From assembly GCA_009599575.1 (NCBI GenBank), contig VWND01000042.1, forward strand, positions 62,001 through 126,000: DNA of 64,000 bases. Reading direction: 5' to 3'. Source of the stretch: Blumeriella jaapii (lineage: Eukaryota; Ascomycota; Leotiomycetes; Helotiales; Drepanopezizaceae). A model generated the notes under the pieces. It saw nothing but the letters and a program-made list of their open reading frames with translations, was not told where the DNA came from and searched no databases. Made by a program: the position numbers and the translations under genes. Positions 34,591 through 46,421 of the stretch are shown piece by piece. The first letter of the stretch is position 1; the number at the start of each line of letters is the position of its first letter.

Positions 34591-35301
34591 ATGTGCATCA
34601 AGAACTTCACCACCTACCGTTGCGGCTGCACGCTCTTCAGAGATCTGACCCTCTGCAGCAAAACAGACCACAGCTGCGCCCAATCATGGGCAGCACCCGA
34701 CCCATCCACATGGGGAGTAAGTAACAGCCATTTCCTCTGCCAGCCCTGCTTCGGCCGAAGCCAAGCCGAGAGAAAAGACCAGCCCCGGCTCACCGACGAA
34801 CAAGTCTCAGAGCACGAAGCCAGGCTCGAAGACAGCCGGCAGAAGATCCGCGAGCTCGAGCTCGCCACAGGCCAGAGAGAGCTTGACGCGCGTGTCCGCG
34901 AGCTGGAGTTCGCGCGCGAGCTCAGCGAGCGCCACACGCAGGTGCGCACGCTGGAGCACGCAGAGGACCTGGCGGCTGCGGAGCGACGCGTGCAGTTCCT
35001 GCTGGCGGGGGTGGAGCTGCGCGGCCTCGAGAGAGAAGTCGAGCTCGAGGAGGAACACCGTGGACGCTTCCTGGCGCAGCAGCGCTGCGACAGGCGCGCG
35101 ACGGAGGCCGAGTGCGAGAGGAAGGCGAGTGAGTTAGAGGCTCTGATCTGGACGCTGCAGCACGAGGAACGGATGGCGGCGCTCACGGAACGGCTTTCAT
35201 ACCTGCAGGCGGGTGTGGAGTCGAGAGCTCTCCGAGAGGAGATTGAGAGGGAGGAGAGTGACGCCAGGCGCTTCCGCTCTGCTAGAGAAAGGGGCTCTTG
35301 A
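34591..35301 (+). CDS. Small protein with N-terminal Cys cluster and coiled coil, function unknown
   Basis: Single open frame, 236 aa, ATG at 34591 (MCIKNFTTYRCGCTLFRD). The first 55 residues or so have seven Cys and one His (CGC, LCSKTDHSC, LCQPC), possibly a zinc-binding module. The remaining 180 are almost entirely charged heptads (ELELATGQRELDARVREL and related stretches), a long coiled coil with Arg/Glu repeats. A 27-bp GTAAGT..CCAG stretch inside the Cys region resembles an intron but is too short and in frame, so I left it as coding. No family recognised. Codon use is normal and there are no internal stops, which supports a real gene. Confidence 0.6.
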   Translation: MCIKNFTTYRCGCTLFRDLTLCSKTDHSCAQSWAAPDPSTWGVSNSHFLCQPCFGRSQAERKDQPRLTDEQVSEHEARLEDSRQKIRELELATGQRELDARVRELEFARELSERHTQVRTLEHAEDLAAAERRVQFLLAGVELRGLEREVELEEEHRGRFLAQQRCDRRATEAECERKASELEALIWTLQHEERMAALTERLSYLQAGVESRALREEIEREESDARRFRSARERGS

Positions 35302-37296
35302 GATGGGTATTCAAGTCAGATCGGGGGAGGTGGTGGTCTGGTTGGTGTAAGGGTCATTGCACGGCGCTAGGGAGTCGTTCTTGTTCGCGTTGGCAATACT
35401 AAATATATCCTCAGTTCTTTTTTCTACTTACCACGAGGTTATGTTCATACTGCTACGGTACAGTGCCTTTGGTCATCTCACCATGTGGTTTCAATTTAGG
35501 CCGTTCGAACTGTTGTTGACTTCGTGCGAGCGTGGTACTGATTGATGTGACTTCCACGCAGGTGCGCTTTCGAGAGCAACCAAGAGAAGCCAAATAATCT
35601 AACCTCGACCTTCACACGCGGACCAACATTTTCCGCATGTCCGTCTATAACCAGATCATCTAATTATTTCTTGGACACCTCGCACGAAGCCTACCCCAGA
35701 GTCCACCCCCGCGCTAATCCTCGCTTAATGTATCAACTTGATACCAAGCTACGAGGGCCAAAAATAGAAGATCGTTCTAAGCTTCCGGGCCGTTGGTGTG
35801 CGGATTGCTGGTTTCCAACAAAGTTCAAGAAGGTGAGACGATGAGTTGCGATCTGCTGCAAGAGTAGGCACTGCTGGATGATGACCTCTGTTTTCAAAGT
35901 CTCACATAGGTAGGTCTCTTTCAAGCTCGAAATCCAACGACCAACAATGACAACTTGATGACGCCCTTGATATTTAAAGCAATATCTATCACTTGGGCGA
36001 GCAGGTAAGTGCTTAGTCAGGGGTATGAAGGCAACGAACCATCAATTCCACCTCACCCTGACTCCTCCCCTCCCGGGAGTTCCTTGCGGGCCTCGATATG
36101 ACAGTAGACTAAGGCGTGAAATAATTTCACAGCCCCTGGCACAACTCCTTTAGGGCTCCCGAATTACATTTTCCATTCTCCCCTCCTCAACGCTATCACA
36201 AGGCCGCATGTGACTCGATAGTCCACAAGGCTGGGCTGTCCAGCGCGAGGAGGATGGCCACACGTTGGCAACTGAGATGGAAATGAATACGAAGACGCAA
36301 ACACGGTGTTGCTGAATTAGAGCAGAACCTCATTCTCCGCCTCGTGATCTGGGTGTCACAGTACAGTACTTACTCTCTGTACCAATTCGCATCTATCGAG
36401 TGATAGAAATGGCTAAGCTTTCCGATCCTCGGTACATGGAGCCAGGCCGCTTTGCATTGGCCACAACGCATGCAACATACAGGCCAAAAAAAGATATCTA
36501 TAGGTACAGACAGACAATACTGCGTCACAGTCTCCTCACTCGTTTCCAAGGGGCTCGCTAAAACCATTTACTCCCTGACGAGGAGGGGTGGAGTGGGTCT
36601 CTACGGCGGCCGGCGCTTGGAAACGCTCGACTTTACTTAGGCGTCATTCATTACAACACAATATATCGAAATTGCTGTAAAGCGAGCTCTTCTTAAGCAA
36701 TCTGGGGTTAAGGAGGGGCTGAGATCAGGCTCGGAGGAGTGCAGTTGAACAGATTCGATGGAAAGTGGTGAGATAAACCTTCGCGTTGGTCAAGCGCTTA
36801 GTCTTGTTGACTTGGAAAAGAAAGGTTTGGGATGCGATCCAAACATGCCTCCCCATCAACCACTCATCATGCTTACTCGTTGTTCAGTCTTCGATTCGAT
36901 TGCGTCTCGCCGGCGATGCCCAGCAGATTTAATATAAACACCCCCACATCAAACGGCTCCTTTTCACGCAAGGGTTTGATCGTGTCTCAACGTTCGCTGG
37001 CCTTGGGAACACGGCAAGTTTCAAGGTGTGTCAGAGCACTGTACAGAATGCCGCCGCGGCGCGATATATCTACCGGTGTAGGCCCCCGGCTTATTGTCGC
37101 TCCTAAAAAATCCACTGTACAAAAAATGTTGGAGAGTTGCGATGCGAGCTATATGCTTCTAATTGGTGCGCAAGCTAGCTGACAATCTAATACCTTAGGT
37201 AGGTCATCGACCTACTCGCGACCGATATTCTCGCTCACTGTGTAGCGGTACATGCTAGATTTATAATATTCTCTCAATGAGAGCGAAGATTCAACC
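35302..37296. other. Intergenic region
   Basis: About 2 kb with no supported gene. A short + frame at 36832-37182 has no domain, intron support or good start context and is not annotated. Confidence 0.5.
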
Positions 37297-40099
37297 ATGG
37301 CCGAGGGAAAGGTTACATGGGGAAGCTATTTTGCTTCCTACGTGAAAAAGAAACCTGCTGCAGTTGAATCAACAGCGACACCGCCGCCGACAGACGAAGC
37401 ACCTTCCACCAACAAGTCACCGACTGCTTCCGTGGGCGCTTTGACTGGCACCGAGACCAAACCGAAGCCGGTCCTGGTCAGAAAACCGTCCGATGGATTT
37501 CAGAAATCCGAGACCAGCTCGAAGAAGCTATACGCTATCTCCAAGCCGGCACTGGGATCGGAGGTTCCAACTATACAGCAGTCACGATCCAACGCTTCGA
37601 GGTTGGCAAAGATGTTCGGCTATACGGAGAATGGGACAATGTCGCCAGCGCTGTCTGAGAAGACCGAGGCACTGTCAGGTGCGCCGCTCATAGCTATGGC
37701 TGGATCACCGAGTAACCCCGCTGTATTCTCGACCTCGAACAATGTCGCAAACAAGCCAACAGCCAGAGTGCCGGAAGCCAAGATGGCATCCGTAGTCGAA
37801 GCAGCATTGCTAAAAAAGAAGGATGATGCTGCCATGCCAGTCAATCCGAAGTTGAAGAAGAGCGAAGTGCAAGACATGCTTGATTCCTTTGCTAGTCAAG
37901 CCGAAGCGCCGGTCAAGAAAGACCCGGCGAATAGTGCTCGAAAGGACGAGACTCTGATACCAAACGCCACAGTTATGGCTGTAAACGCACCGACACGAAA
38001 GCCATCCCGGACGAAATCAAACGCAATAGACATGCTCGACTTTTTCGCCAACCAACTCGACGACCCCAACAATATGCTGGCTTTGCCTAATGACACACAA
38101 GTCAGAAATCCCAGCCAGAAGGACACAGAAAAGGCCGAAGAAATCGCCACGCCTGCCAAACCGAAAGCGAAGGCGCTGGATATGCTTGGCTTCTTTGCGA
38201 GCCAGCTGGATTCGACAGATGAACTGTTCGACCTTCCCAAAGAAGAAAAGACTGACACGGTCAAAGGCGGATCAACAATTGTTGCTTCTGCTGCCACGGA
38301 GCCAGTGCAAGTAGCCAAGCAGAGCGATGTTCCGAAACCTGACCCAACAACATCTTCTCCACCCTCTTTCATGAATTATCTTCGCCCGAAAGCCAGCCTG
38401 AAGTCTAAACAGGCAACACAAGTCAGTTCCATCTCTTATTTGGGCCTAGATCCCGCTAATGTAATATCAGAGTACAACAGCACCACCTTCGCGCGCGGAG
38501 AGACTCGGTCTGGAGTCGGCAAGGCTCTGCAACATCCTCCGAGCTGCACGCGGTCATGAATGACAGCAAGAACCATACCCGGAGTCAGCAAAGTTCCCGC
38601 ACATCCTCGGAATTGAGCATGATCAGGAAGGGCACGAAGGATGCGGTCTGGAGTCGTCGACAGAGCTCTAGTTCATCGAGCGAGCGGAGCATGAGTATAA
38701 GTAGGACGGGGTCGAAATACGACGGCGGAGATGAGATTCTCAAGCTGGAGCGCGAGAAAATGGAGGCGGAACGAGAACGGATGCTTGTGTTGGAGAAGCA
38801 GGCCGAGCTGATTATTTATGAGAGGCAGCAGATGGAAATGGAACGACAAAAGATGCGAGAGGAGCAGATGAAATTCGAAGAGGAAGCTAGGCGGATTGCG
38901 GAAGAGGAGGAGTCTATGAAGAGGTTCTTAGAGAACGTCGAAAGAGAAAGGAAACTGGACCTTGAAAACCAGGAAAAGAAGCGGCTACGAAAAGAGGCCG
39001 AGGAGAGAGCACAACGGGAGGCGGCAGAGGCTGAAAGAAGGAGAATCGCCGCCGAAGAAGAAGCAGAGCGGAGACGATTGGAGGCTGAAGAGGTGGCTCG
39101 GAGAGAAGCCGAACGCGCGAGAATAGAGATGGAGAACGAAGCTCGGAGGGCTGCGGAGTTGGCGGCCGAGAGAGAGATGGAGGAAGAGAGAAAGCGTATC
39201 GCGGCGCTGGAAAGGGAGCAGTATCGACTGGCCAAGGAAGAGGCAGATCGGCTTGCTGCTGAGAGGAAGGAATACGAGGAGCAGGAAAGGAAGAAAGAAG
39301 AAGCTAGACAGCAGAGGAAAGCCGAGAAGGAGAGAGAGCGCTACGAAATGGAGCTTGCCGAGGAAGAGGAACGAGTTCGCGAACTCGAATGGCAGGCTCA
39401 ACAGGCGGAAGAGGAACGTCAAGAGCGGTTACAGTACGAAGCACAGCGTGCCGACGAAGAAGCGCGAGCCCGTGAACTTCAGTGGAAAAGGCAACAGGCC
39501 ACAGACTTTGCAGTTGATCAAGCCCAGGCTCGAGAAGAGGAAAGAAGGGAGAAAGAATACAGGCGAGCTATCAAAGAAAGGGCGGACAGAGCGTACCAAC
39601 GAGAAGAAGCCGAGCGTGTCCAGGCTATCGGCGTAACCACGCTCGCTGATAGTTACCAGTTTGAAACGGGTACGGCCGACAAGCCCATGATCAGCCCATC
39701 TGTGTACAGAGAAGACGAAGAAGAGCATGGAGAGACGAAGGAAGAGACGCTGCAAAAAGCCGAAGCAAAGATCCGCATGGCCTTTGCCAACCTTGCAGAT
39801 GAGCGAGCACAGCCGCCTTCAGCAGCAATTCCCAGATCGAACACGACAAGGGATGTTTCGGGCAACATGCGAAACAACACGCAAAATGCTCCGCGCAATA
39901 TGCAATATGCTGGAATGCCGACAGCCGGACGGATATGCGTTTCCGAAACCAGAATGCCATGCCAGATGGCCCAGTGTCGAGATTTAATACAGTAGCGGGT
40001 ACAGGAGCACCACGTCCTGCAATTCGTGGTGGGTTGCCGAGCGGACCCAGAATGGGGGTAGGATTGCCAAGCGGTCCAGGGCCGAGGAGAAGACAGTAG
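37297..40099 (+). pseudogene. Coiled-coil protein gene split by two apparent frameshifts
   Basis: Three consecutive frames carry one protein-like sequence. From ATG 37297 (MAEGKVTWGSYFASYVKKK) the first frame runs to TGA at 38559. Near 38500 protein-like sequence moves to a second frame (VWSRQGSATSSELHAV...), resembling the later AVWSRRQSSSSSS. That frame encodes about 300 residues of Glu/Arg/Ala coiled coil and stops at 39995. A third frame gives a more protein-like tail (MPDGPVSRFNTVAGTG...) ending with TAG at 40097-40099. Each shift behaves as a missing base, and no intron signals explain either. The N-terminal third has three copies of a short motif, best seen as DMLDFFANQLD and DMLGFFASQLD with a third diverged DMLDSFASQ. 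Function unknown. It may be an intact gene with assembly errors rather than a true pseudogene. Confidence 0.65.
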
Positions 40100-40440
40100 G
40101 AAACCTTAGTAATAAGAATAATCTCGTACAACAATTGTCTTCACGGCCAAATTGCCAGAAATGACAATGTTAGCTACGATTCTTCCGGTTCGCAATGGAC
40201 ATAGTGACCAACTTGCTCGGGGTGTTCCCACAAGGGAAGAAGTAGGTATCTAGCATACTCATGATCGTCGAATTCGTGTAGGCATAAATCTAAGCTCTAA
40301 ATGCAATGCGCCTATCGTGGGGTATCAGCTCGGGAAATAACAATAACGAGAAACGCAAAAGCCGGCTAGCAAAATAAGCGACTATTTGTGAAGCCTTGAA
40401 GTTGCAGTCACCTAGTCTCTTGCCAACCAGCACGATCGAC

Positions 40441-41430
40441 CTAGGTCCATCTCTGCTGCTCTTTGTCGTAGCCGATAGTGTCAAGGTCAACGTTCAAGGT
40501 CCTCAACATCATGGCCATCGTAAATTCCTGCAGATGTCAGTACAGACCCAGCATTAAGAGGCAGAAGAAACTCACATCCTCTTGGCCAGGAAGTTCTCCA
40601 GTATCACCTAAGCCCCTAACACGCTGTGACTTCTCGTTTTCAGTCTCCGGATCAATGCCATACTCCGCATAGACATCTCTCTTCTCCACATCCTGCGACT
40701 GACCATTCTCGTCATCGGAGTCATTGTTATTAGCCGGCTCCTCTTGGTCCCACGAGTTTTGATTCTCCGCCTGCTTCTTCTGCATCTCCTTCCAAGCTCT
40801 TGGGCCACCCATTCTGAACCTTGTTAGCATAGTCCATACTTGAAGCCCGGCATGTAGCGCATACCTGTTGACCCGGTCCCTCACCTTCCCAAACAGCTCC
40901 TCAGCAGCCAGGCGACTGGCCCCCTTCCACTTCTCGATCAGCTCGATCAGCTCCTCGTCAATCTCGCCATCAGGATTCTTCTTTTCGCTCTCGGCCTCGA
41001 TTTTGCGTGCCTGCTCTGCAGTATCAAGCTCCTCGATGACGCCCTTCAGCTCCTTCTCCAGCTCCCTCTGCTCACGCAACATCGGTGCAATGTCTGGATC
41101 GGCATTGAGCGCAGCAGCTGCAATGGGCGATGTGAATGTTTTCTTGGTACGGGATCCCCGGCTGGGGTTTGCAGATGGAGGTGGCGGGCTCGAAGTCTTG
41201 GTCGAGCTGGAGAGCAGGGAGTTGACGCTTTTGCGAGCGAGAGGTGTGCTACTGAAAGATGCGTCTGGGGCCAAAGCTGAGACTGGTGCTGGGGAGTTAC
41301 TGGCGGTGTCTTGCGCTGCGCCGTCTTTCACAGGAGACTTGAAGGGCGTTTTGAAGGGAGAGCGGAAGGGCTTGGAGAGGGTCTGGGAGGCGACGTCGAT
41401 CCTGCGCCGTTTGGCTGCTGGCGTCGACAT
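40441..41430 (-). CDS. SFR1: Swi5-dependent recombination mediator Sfr1/Mei5
   Basis: Partner of Swi5 that stimulates Rad51/Dmc1 strand exchange in homologous recombination. Exons 41430-40865, 40813-40576 and 40527-40441; introns of 51 and 48 bp; 296 aa exactly in frame. The N-terminus is basic and disordered (MSTPAAKRRRIDVASQTL, then Ser/Pro/Lys repeats of the FRSPFKTPFKSP type). The C-terminal half is the conserved Sfr1 domain: a helix with LREQRELEKELKGVIEELD, LIELIEKWKGASRLAAEELF, VRDRVNRMGGPRAWKEMQK (formed across intron 1) and the final DEFTMAMMLRTLN...IGYD (formed across intron 2). The two conserved motifs regenerated by splicing support both introns. Confidence 0.9.
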
Positions 41431-41855
41431 CTTGAAGCTGTTAGTGGCTGTTCAGAGGTAAGTCATGAATCAATGGTGGTGCAGCACTGAGAGATGTAGG
41501 GTGGTATGTAGGTGGGTGGTATGCCTGTGTGCATCTATGTCTGGGGTTGTTGAAGATGCAGCTGGAAGGTTGGGCAGGGCGGGAGGAGCCGGGCCGGGTC
41601 GGATCAACTTCAGGAGCGAGATATTGCACTAAGGAGTAAGATACTGTAGAGGCAGAGGCGAGATACGGTATATGCCTAGGTAGGGTATGTATCAGGTATG
41701 CACTTCATAGTCAAAAAGATGAAAATGGTCAAAAAGAAATCATAGGCCGGTTCATGATTCGTATCCTTCTTGCGTCAAGGGATGCGTTTTACTGTACATG
41801 CTTAAGGCATCCATCCAACCCTCAACCCCCGATCCTCAACCCCCCCAAGTCCCTT

Positions 41856-44552
41856 TCAATGACCCACGCCACCTGCCACCCATTGTCCAAATTCCGGATC
41901 GCCAGGTTGAGGGAACATGCCATTGTTCGCTGGCTGCTGCCCCTCGGGGCCAGCGCCATCCTGTGCGGCCCCTGCTTCCTGTCCGCGTCTATGTGCGAGC
42001 TGCCGCTGCTGGCGATAATATATCAACCCAACGAGAGCCCCGGCCAACACAACAATAGCAATGCTCTCCAGCAGACCATCGTCGGCGATGTCGTCGTAAA
42101 GGCCATCTGCATCACCCCCAGGCATGGGGTCCGTCCCGGGGAGATAGTTGTCATCGTAGTCAGCATCGCCGTAGTACATGTGGTCGTCCCGGAAGAAGTT
42201 GGTGATCCATTCGGACATAGACCACTGTTTCTTGGGTGCTGCTACTTGTCAGTAAAGATCCAGGGTGGGGATGGTGGTACTTCTTGCTTACTTGGCTCGT
42301 CTTGGATGGAATTGACCCTGCCGTGCGTGAGCGTATTCCAAGCACTTCTTAATCGCAACTTGAACAAGCTCAATGTGACAGGCAAGTAAGCCTCTTCATT
42401 GGTCTCCAGAGCGAGATCGTAGTACCGCTTCGCCAGGTGGAAGTCTTGAGTGAGGCCAACACCATTCTCATGCATCCAGGCGAGATTGTATAGGGCTTGT
42501 GCACTCTGGTGATACTCGCATGCTGCCGTGTAGCATGAAGCCGCTTTCTCCAAATTCATCTGCGTGCCCACACCCTCGAGGTAGTAATCTCCCATTTTGA
42601 CCAACGAATCGATGTTGGATTGTTTGGCAGATCTCGTCCAGTAGATCAGTGCCAGCGCCCCATTTTTGAGTAACGCAGGCCGGGGTATCGAGGTGAGAGA
42701 CAGCCACGATGGAAGAAGCAATTTCGACTTTTGCTGATCCAGCATGTAGGCAACGTTTGCTTGTCCCTTCTCATAACCTTGTTCGGCAGCAAACATGTAC
42801 TCAAGCAATGCCAACTCATAGTTGCCCTCTTCAAATGCCTCGTTGGCCTCAGCGAACGAGGAAAGTAGAGGCTCAGCCTTCTCGGCCACACTCTTGTAAT
42901 ACGCGGCAGCAAGGCCGCAACTTCTTTCTTGCCCGATGCCTTGCTCTATAAGCTCCGCGAGGAAGTAGAGCGCTTCAATGTGGCCATAGCGAGCCGCCAG
43001 TTCGAAATACTTGCTCGCAACCAGAGTATCACTTGTGGTCCCTTGGTCCAGATACAACGCACCCAGAGCAACCTGGGCAGGCGAGTAGTCTTGATCCGCC
43101 GCAGCTTTGAGATACTCCGTAGCCTTTGCCGAGTTTTTCGGGACACCGAGCCCTTCCAGATACATGAGGCCCATCCCATACTGGGAACCAGCGTCGCCAC
43201 TCTTGATTCCTCGCTGAAACCAGATCTGGGCCTTTTCAAAACTCTGTTCCACGCCTTCCGCTCTCAAGAACATGCGGCCGAGGTACCCAGCAGCTTTAGT
43301 AGCAATCTTTTCCAGACCTTGCTTCTCGCTCTCAATTATTCGGCCCTCCCTTGTCCAGTACAATTTGGCAACCTTCATGAAGTACCACTTTGCGCTCTTC
43401 ATATTCCTCGCCAGCCCCTTCTGGCCATCGTAATGTATTCTTCCTAGGCTGAACGTGGCTTTGAAATCGCCCTTTCGTGACATCAGATCAAGGTACTCCA
43501 GGACGTCGTCCAGGGCAGCATGGGCATCCGAATTGACATGCGCTTTATTCCTGTTGGTTCCGGAACTCGAAAAACTCGCCCCCTCTCCATAAACACCTCC
43601 ATCCTCATCCGCAAGTCTATATGAGTCTGGCACCCACGCCATCCCACCAGGCGGCCCCGACCGAAACCATTCGATAGCCTTGTCGGCCACTTTCTTGTAG
43701 TGCTTAACCGCCGTATTGCAGCTCTGCGCTACACCAATCCCAATATGGTATCGAAACGCGAGTGTCATTTCGGACTTGGTGCTGCCACCTTGCGCCGCAA
43801 ACGTGTGGTATAGCAGCGCCTTTGCCTGGTCCCGCTCGACCGCTTCTCCGATGCCAGTTGCGTACATGAACCCGAGCATGTGCTGTGCCGAGCTGTTGCC
43901 ATCCAACGAAGCCAATTGGTGGTATCTCCTAAATGCCTCCGAATAGTCTTTTGGCGTTGAGAAGTTGCCGTAGAAGTTCATCTCGGCCAGGAGAAATATG
44001 GCATCTGGGTTGTTAATCTGTGCCGCCTCTTCCAAGAGCCGTACTGCTTCTGCTACTGGTCCTGGCAGCTCTCTATGTCCCTCCACCGAACCCTCTGATG
44101 CGGGACCTTGTATCGACAACCGAGGCAGAAGTGCCAGCAAGTATTGCCCGGCTTGTCCTAGAATCCCAGAAGGCTTTCGCGATGGGCGCGGATTTAAACG
44201 TTCGTAGCGCCGCAAGAAAAAGAGGGCCTTATCGACCTGCTCCATACCTTTACCTCGTCAGCTTGTACGCTCGTACCGTGTTGCTTGCTCCTACCATCGA
44301 CTCTTCGACGCCCATCATCTTGGTCGCGAATTGGCTGCTGCGGCGCGGGCGATTGTGCTGCTACGGAGGGCTGTGGGCTTCCATCTGCTGTCACCGTCGA
44401 TTCTTTGCCATCTTGAACGTGCGCACCCACTATGGGATAAAGCGAAGGTAGGAGGACTAGCAAATGCGTTAATGCTGGGGCCGGAGGACAGCAGCCAAGT
44501 ACCAGGACATACGGATTATCAAGAACCACAGCTGTCTGCTCCAGTCCTTCAT
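41856..44552 (-). CDS. HRD3: ERAD ubiquitin-ligase subunit HRD3 (Sel1-repeat protein)
   Basis: Endoplasmic-reticulum membrane partner of the Hrd1 ligase; it recruits misfolded lumenal proteins for degradation. Exons 44552-44513, 44456-44295, 44247-42292 and 42244-41856, giving 848 aa in frame. Splicing of intron 1 creates a convincing signal peptide (MKDWSRQLWFLIILLLPSL). The large exon holds about ten Sel1-like repeats, such as SAQHMLGFMYATGIG, AGYLGRMFLRAEGVEQ, GSQYGMGLMYLEGLGVP and QALYNLAWMHENGVG. The short last exon has one transmembrane helix at about 778-797 (SIAIVVLAGALVGLIYYR) and a Gln/Gly-rich cytosolic tail. Intron 2 (44248-44294) could end six bases earlier. Intron 3 has tandem acceptors AAG/TAG three bases apart. 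Confidence 0.92.
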
Positions 44553-44983
44553 CGTGGGGGGCTTGGGGCCACACAATCACTTCAGTCCAGAAGCTGTAGC
44601 AGGTGATGTTGTCATCGTCCCAGCTGTTCCGGGCTGGGGTTTCTTATTGTTTGTTGTTGGAATTGTTGTTGTGGTTTTTATTGTTGTTGTCGTGGGGTTG
44701 GGAGTCTAAATAGGGACCTTGCATCAGTGTGTTGACTTGAAGCTGCAAGCTGTCATCCGGGTCTCTACAGTCAAGCTTCCGCGCCGAGCACGCGTCGACG
44801 CTTACAAACCTACAGCATTCATACAGTACAACACCAAACAGTTCTCGAGACACCGCAGCGTTGTACCAAAATCACTACGCATCTAATATACCGTACCAAG
44901 ATCCGCACTCGCAACTGAATTCGGCTACGCATTGCTTGCACAGGTTTATCTCAGACCCCCCGGCCTCACTCTCCTGTAGCCGC

Positions 44984-46421
44984 TCAGTCTCCCTTCCAAG
45001 CCTTGATCTGGCCGTCCTCTCCACATGTCAATATGGTCTGGTGCTAGAAAATCCGTTCGTCAGTCAAAGCTGGGATGACGGAGCTGTCGGGACTCACAGA
45101 ATCCAGGAAGCAAAATGTTCTGACAATTTCCAACCCGTGAGCTCCAGGCAATGTAACTTTCGTCTCTGGTGCGAACGTCCACGGCGGGTTGTTACTCAGC
45201 TGGATCAGATCAAAGCTTGCTCGACTATTCCAAGTTAGATAAGTCTACATCCGTGCCGTAGGAACATGGGCAACATGCCTGTGAGTGCCGACGCCGACGG
45301 CAGCACCTCCATCCGGTCTCCTGATCACGTTCGCAACATATTCGCCTCCCAGCTTATCTCTCATGTCCCCGTAGTGAACCGGCAACGGCTCTTCGGCGCC
45401 CTCTTCAGGGTTTGTCACGAGCTGATAAGTCGAGAACTTCTCATCATGAGACAGAGCAAAGATGTCAACCTCGCTAATGAAGTTGGCGTGGTGTATCGAG
45501 GAGCCGTGGTTGATGGTTTGATGCAGAGCATCTTCTTCGTCGGTGATCGTGGTGTTGTAGACGTTGACTAGGCCATCCGTGGACCCGGAAATCAGAATGT
45601 GTGGTCTAGTAGGATGGAATTGGAGCTGCAGCCGGAGTCAGCAGATGACAAGAGAGGTTGATGCAGGTTGTACTTCTGTAATATCATCACTGTGACTCTC
45701 GACATACTGCACCACCGGCATTCCAAGCTCTCTCATATCCCTATGTACTGTCAGCACAGAAGACTTGGAATGTGGCGTAGGCCTACCATATCATAACTGA
45801 TGCTTGGTGGCTCGTCAATTCAGTACCTGCTGCTAGTCCAAACGGAGAGGAAATTGCAAGTGACAGTATCGGTGCGTTCTGGTCTAAACAAGACGTCAGA
45901 TACATCTCAGTAGTCCTATTGAAGAGCAGAAGAATTGGCACTTCTTCCAGTAATCCGGTCTTTCAAGAGCCAAATCCAAAACTGCAGTTTGCAACACAGG
46001 AAACAAATAGCAAAAGATGCGAACAACGACCGTTGAAGAGAGAAGCGACAGCTAGGATTGGAAAGAAAAAAACGATATATTGAGAGAAAACAGCCCTTCC
46101 AAAACAGCCCCCAAAAAACTCACCACTCTGAACTTCGCCAACCTTGTCGCCAGCCCTCGGATCCCAAAGGCATGCCCTTCCATCTCTCCCAGCCGTAGCG
46201 ACAATATTGTTTTGCGCGATAGCCTGCAGACATGTAACGCCCTTCTGAACGTCGTGAATCTCCTTGACCGGCCCTGCATTCAGGGCTAGCGGGTCTAGTA
46301 ATCGCAAACTGTCATCGGAAGAAATGACTGCGAGGCCACCGGCCATCGCGACGATGTCGTAGACATACGTGCTCTCTGGCCTCACTATCTGGAAGCTCGA
46401 TATGGTGTTGAGGCTGTACAT
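44984..46421 (-). CDS. WD-repeat protein, WDR89-like
   Basis: Beta-propeller protein of about 329 aa. Start ATG 46421 (MYSLNTISSFQIV); an upstream in-frame Met exists at 46532 but adds an unconserved-looking stretch. Exons 46421-46124, 45883-45787, 45740-45674, 45625-45279, 45224-45098 and 45037-44984; total in frame. Repeats are visible as SSDDSLRLLDP, ATAGRDGRACLWDPRAG, ASVMIWDMRELGMPV, ISGSTDGLVNVYNT and the last TCGEDGQIKAWKG. The segment EDALHQTINHGSSIHHANF is typical of WDR89. The first intron is long for this window (240 bp). The intron 45225-45278 appears to use a GC donor (CAG|GCATGT) with a normal AG acceptor. The family's molecular role is poorly known. Confidence 0.85.

Noticed and set aside
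34717..34743. 27-bp GTAAGT..CCAG intron in the small Cys/coiled-coil gene
   Set aside because: Shorter than any other intron in the window (minimum about 46 bp), in frame, and its translation contributes a Cys to the N-terminal cluster.
36832..37182. 116-codon + strand frame before the coiled-coil gene
   Set aside because: No domain and no intron; composition like the surrounding spacer.
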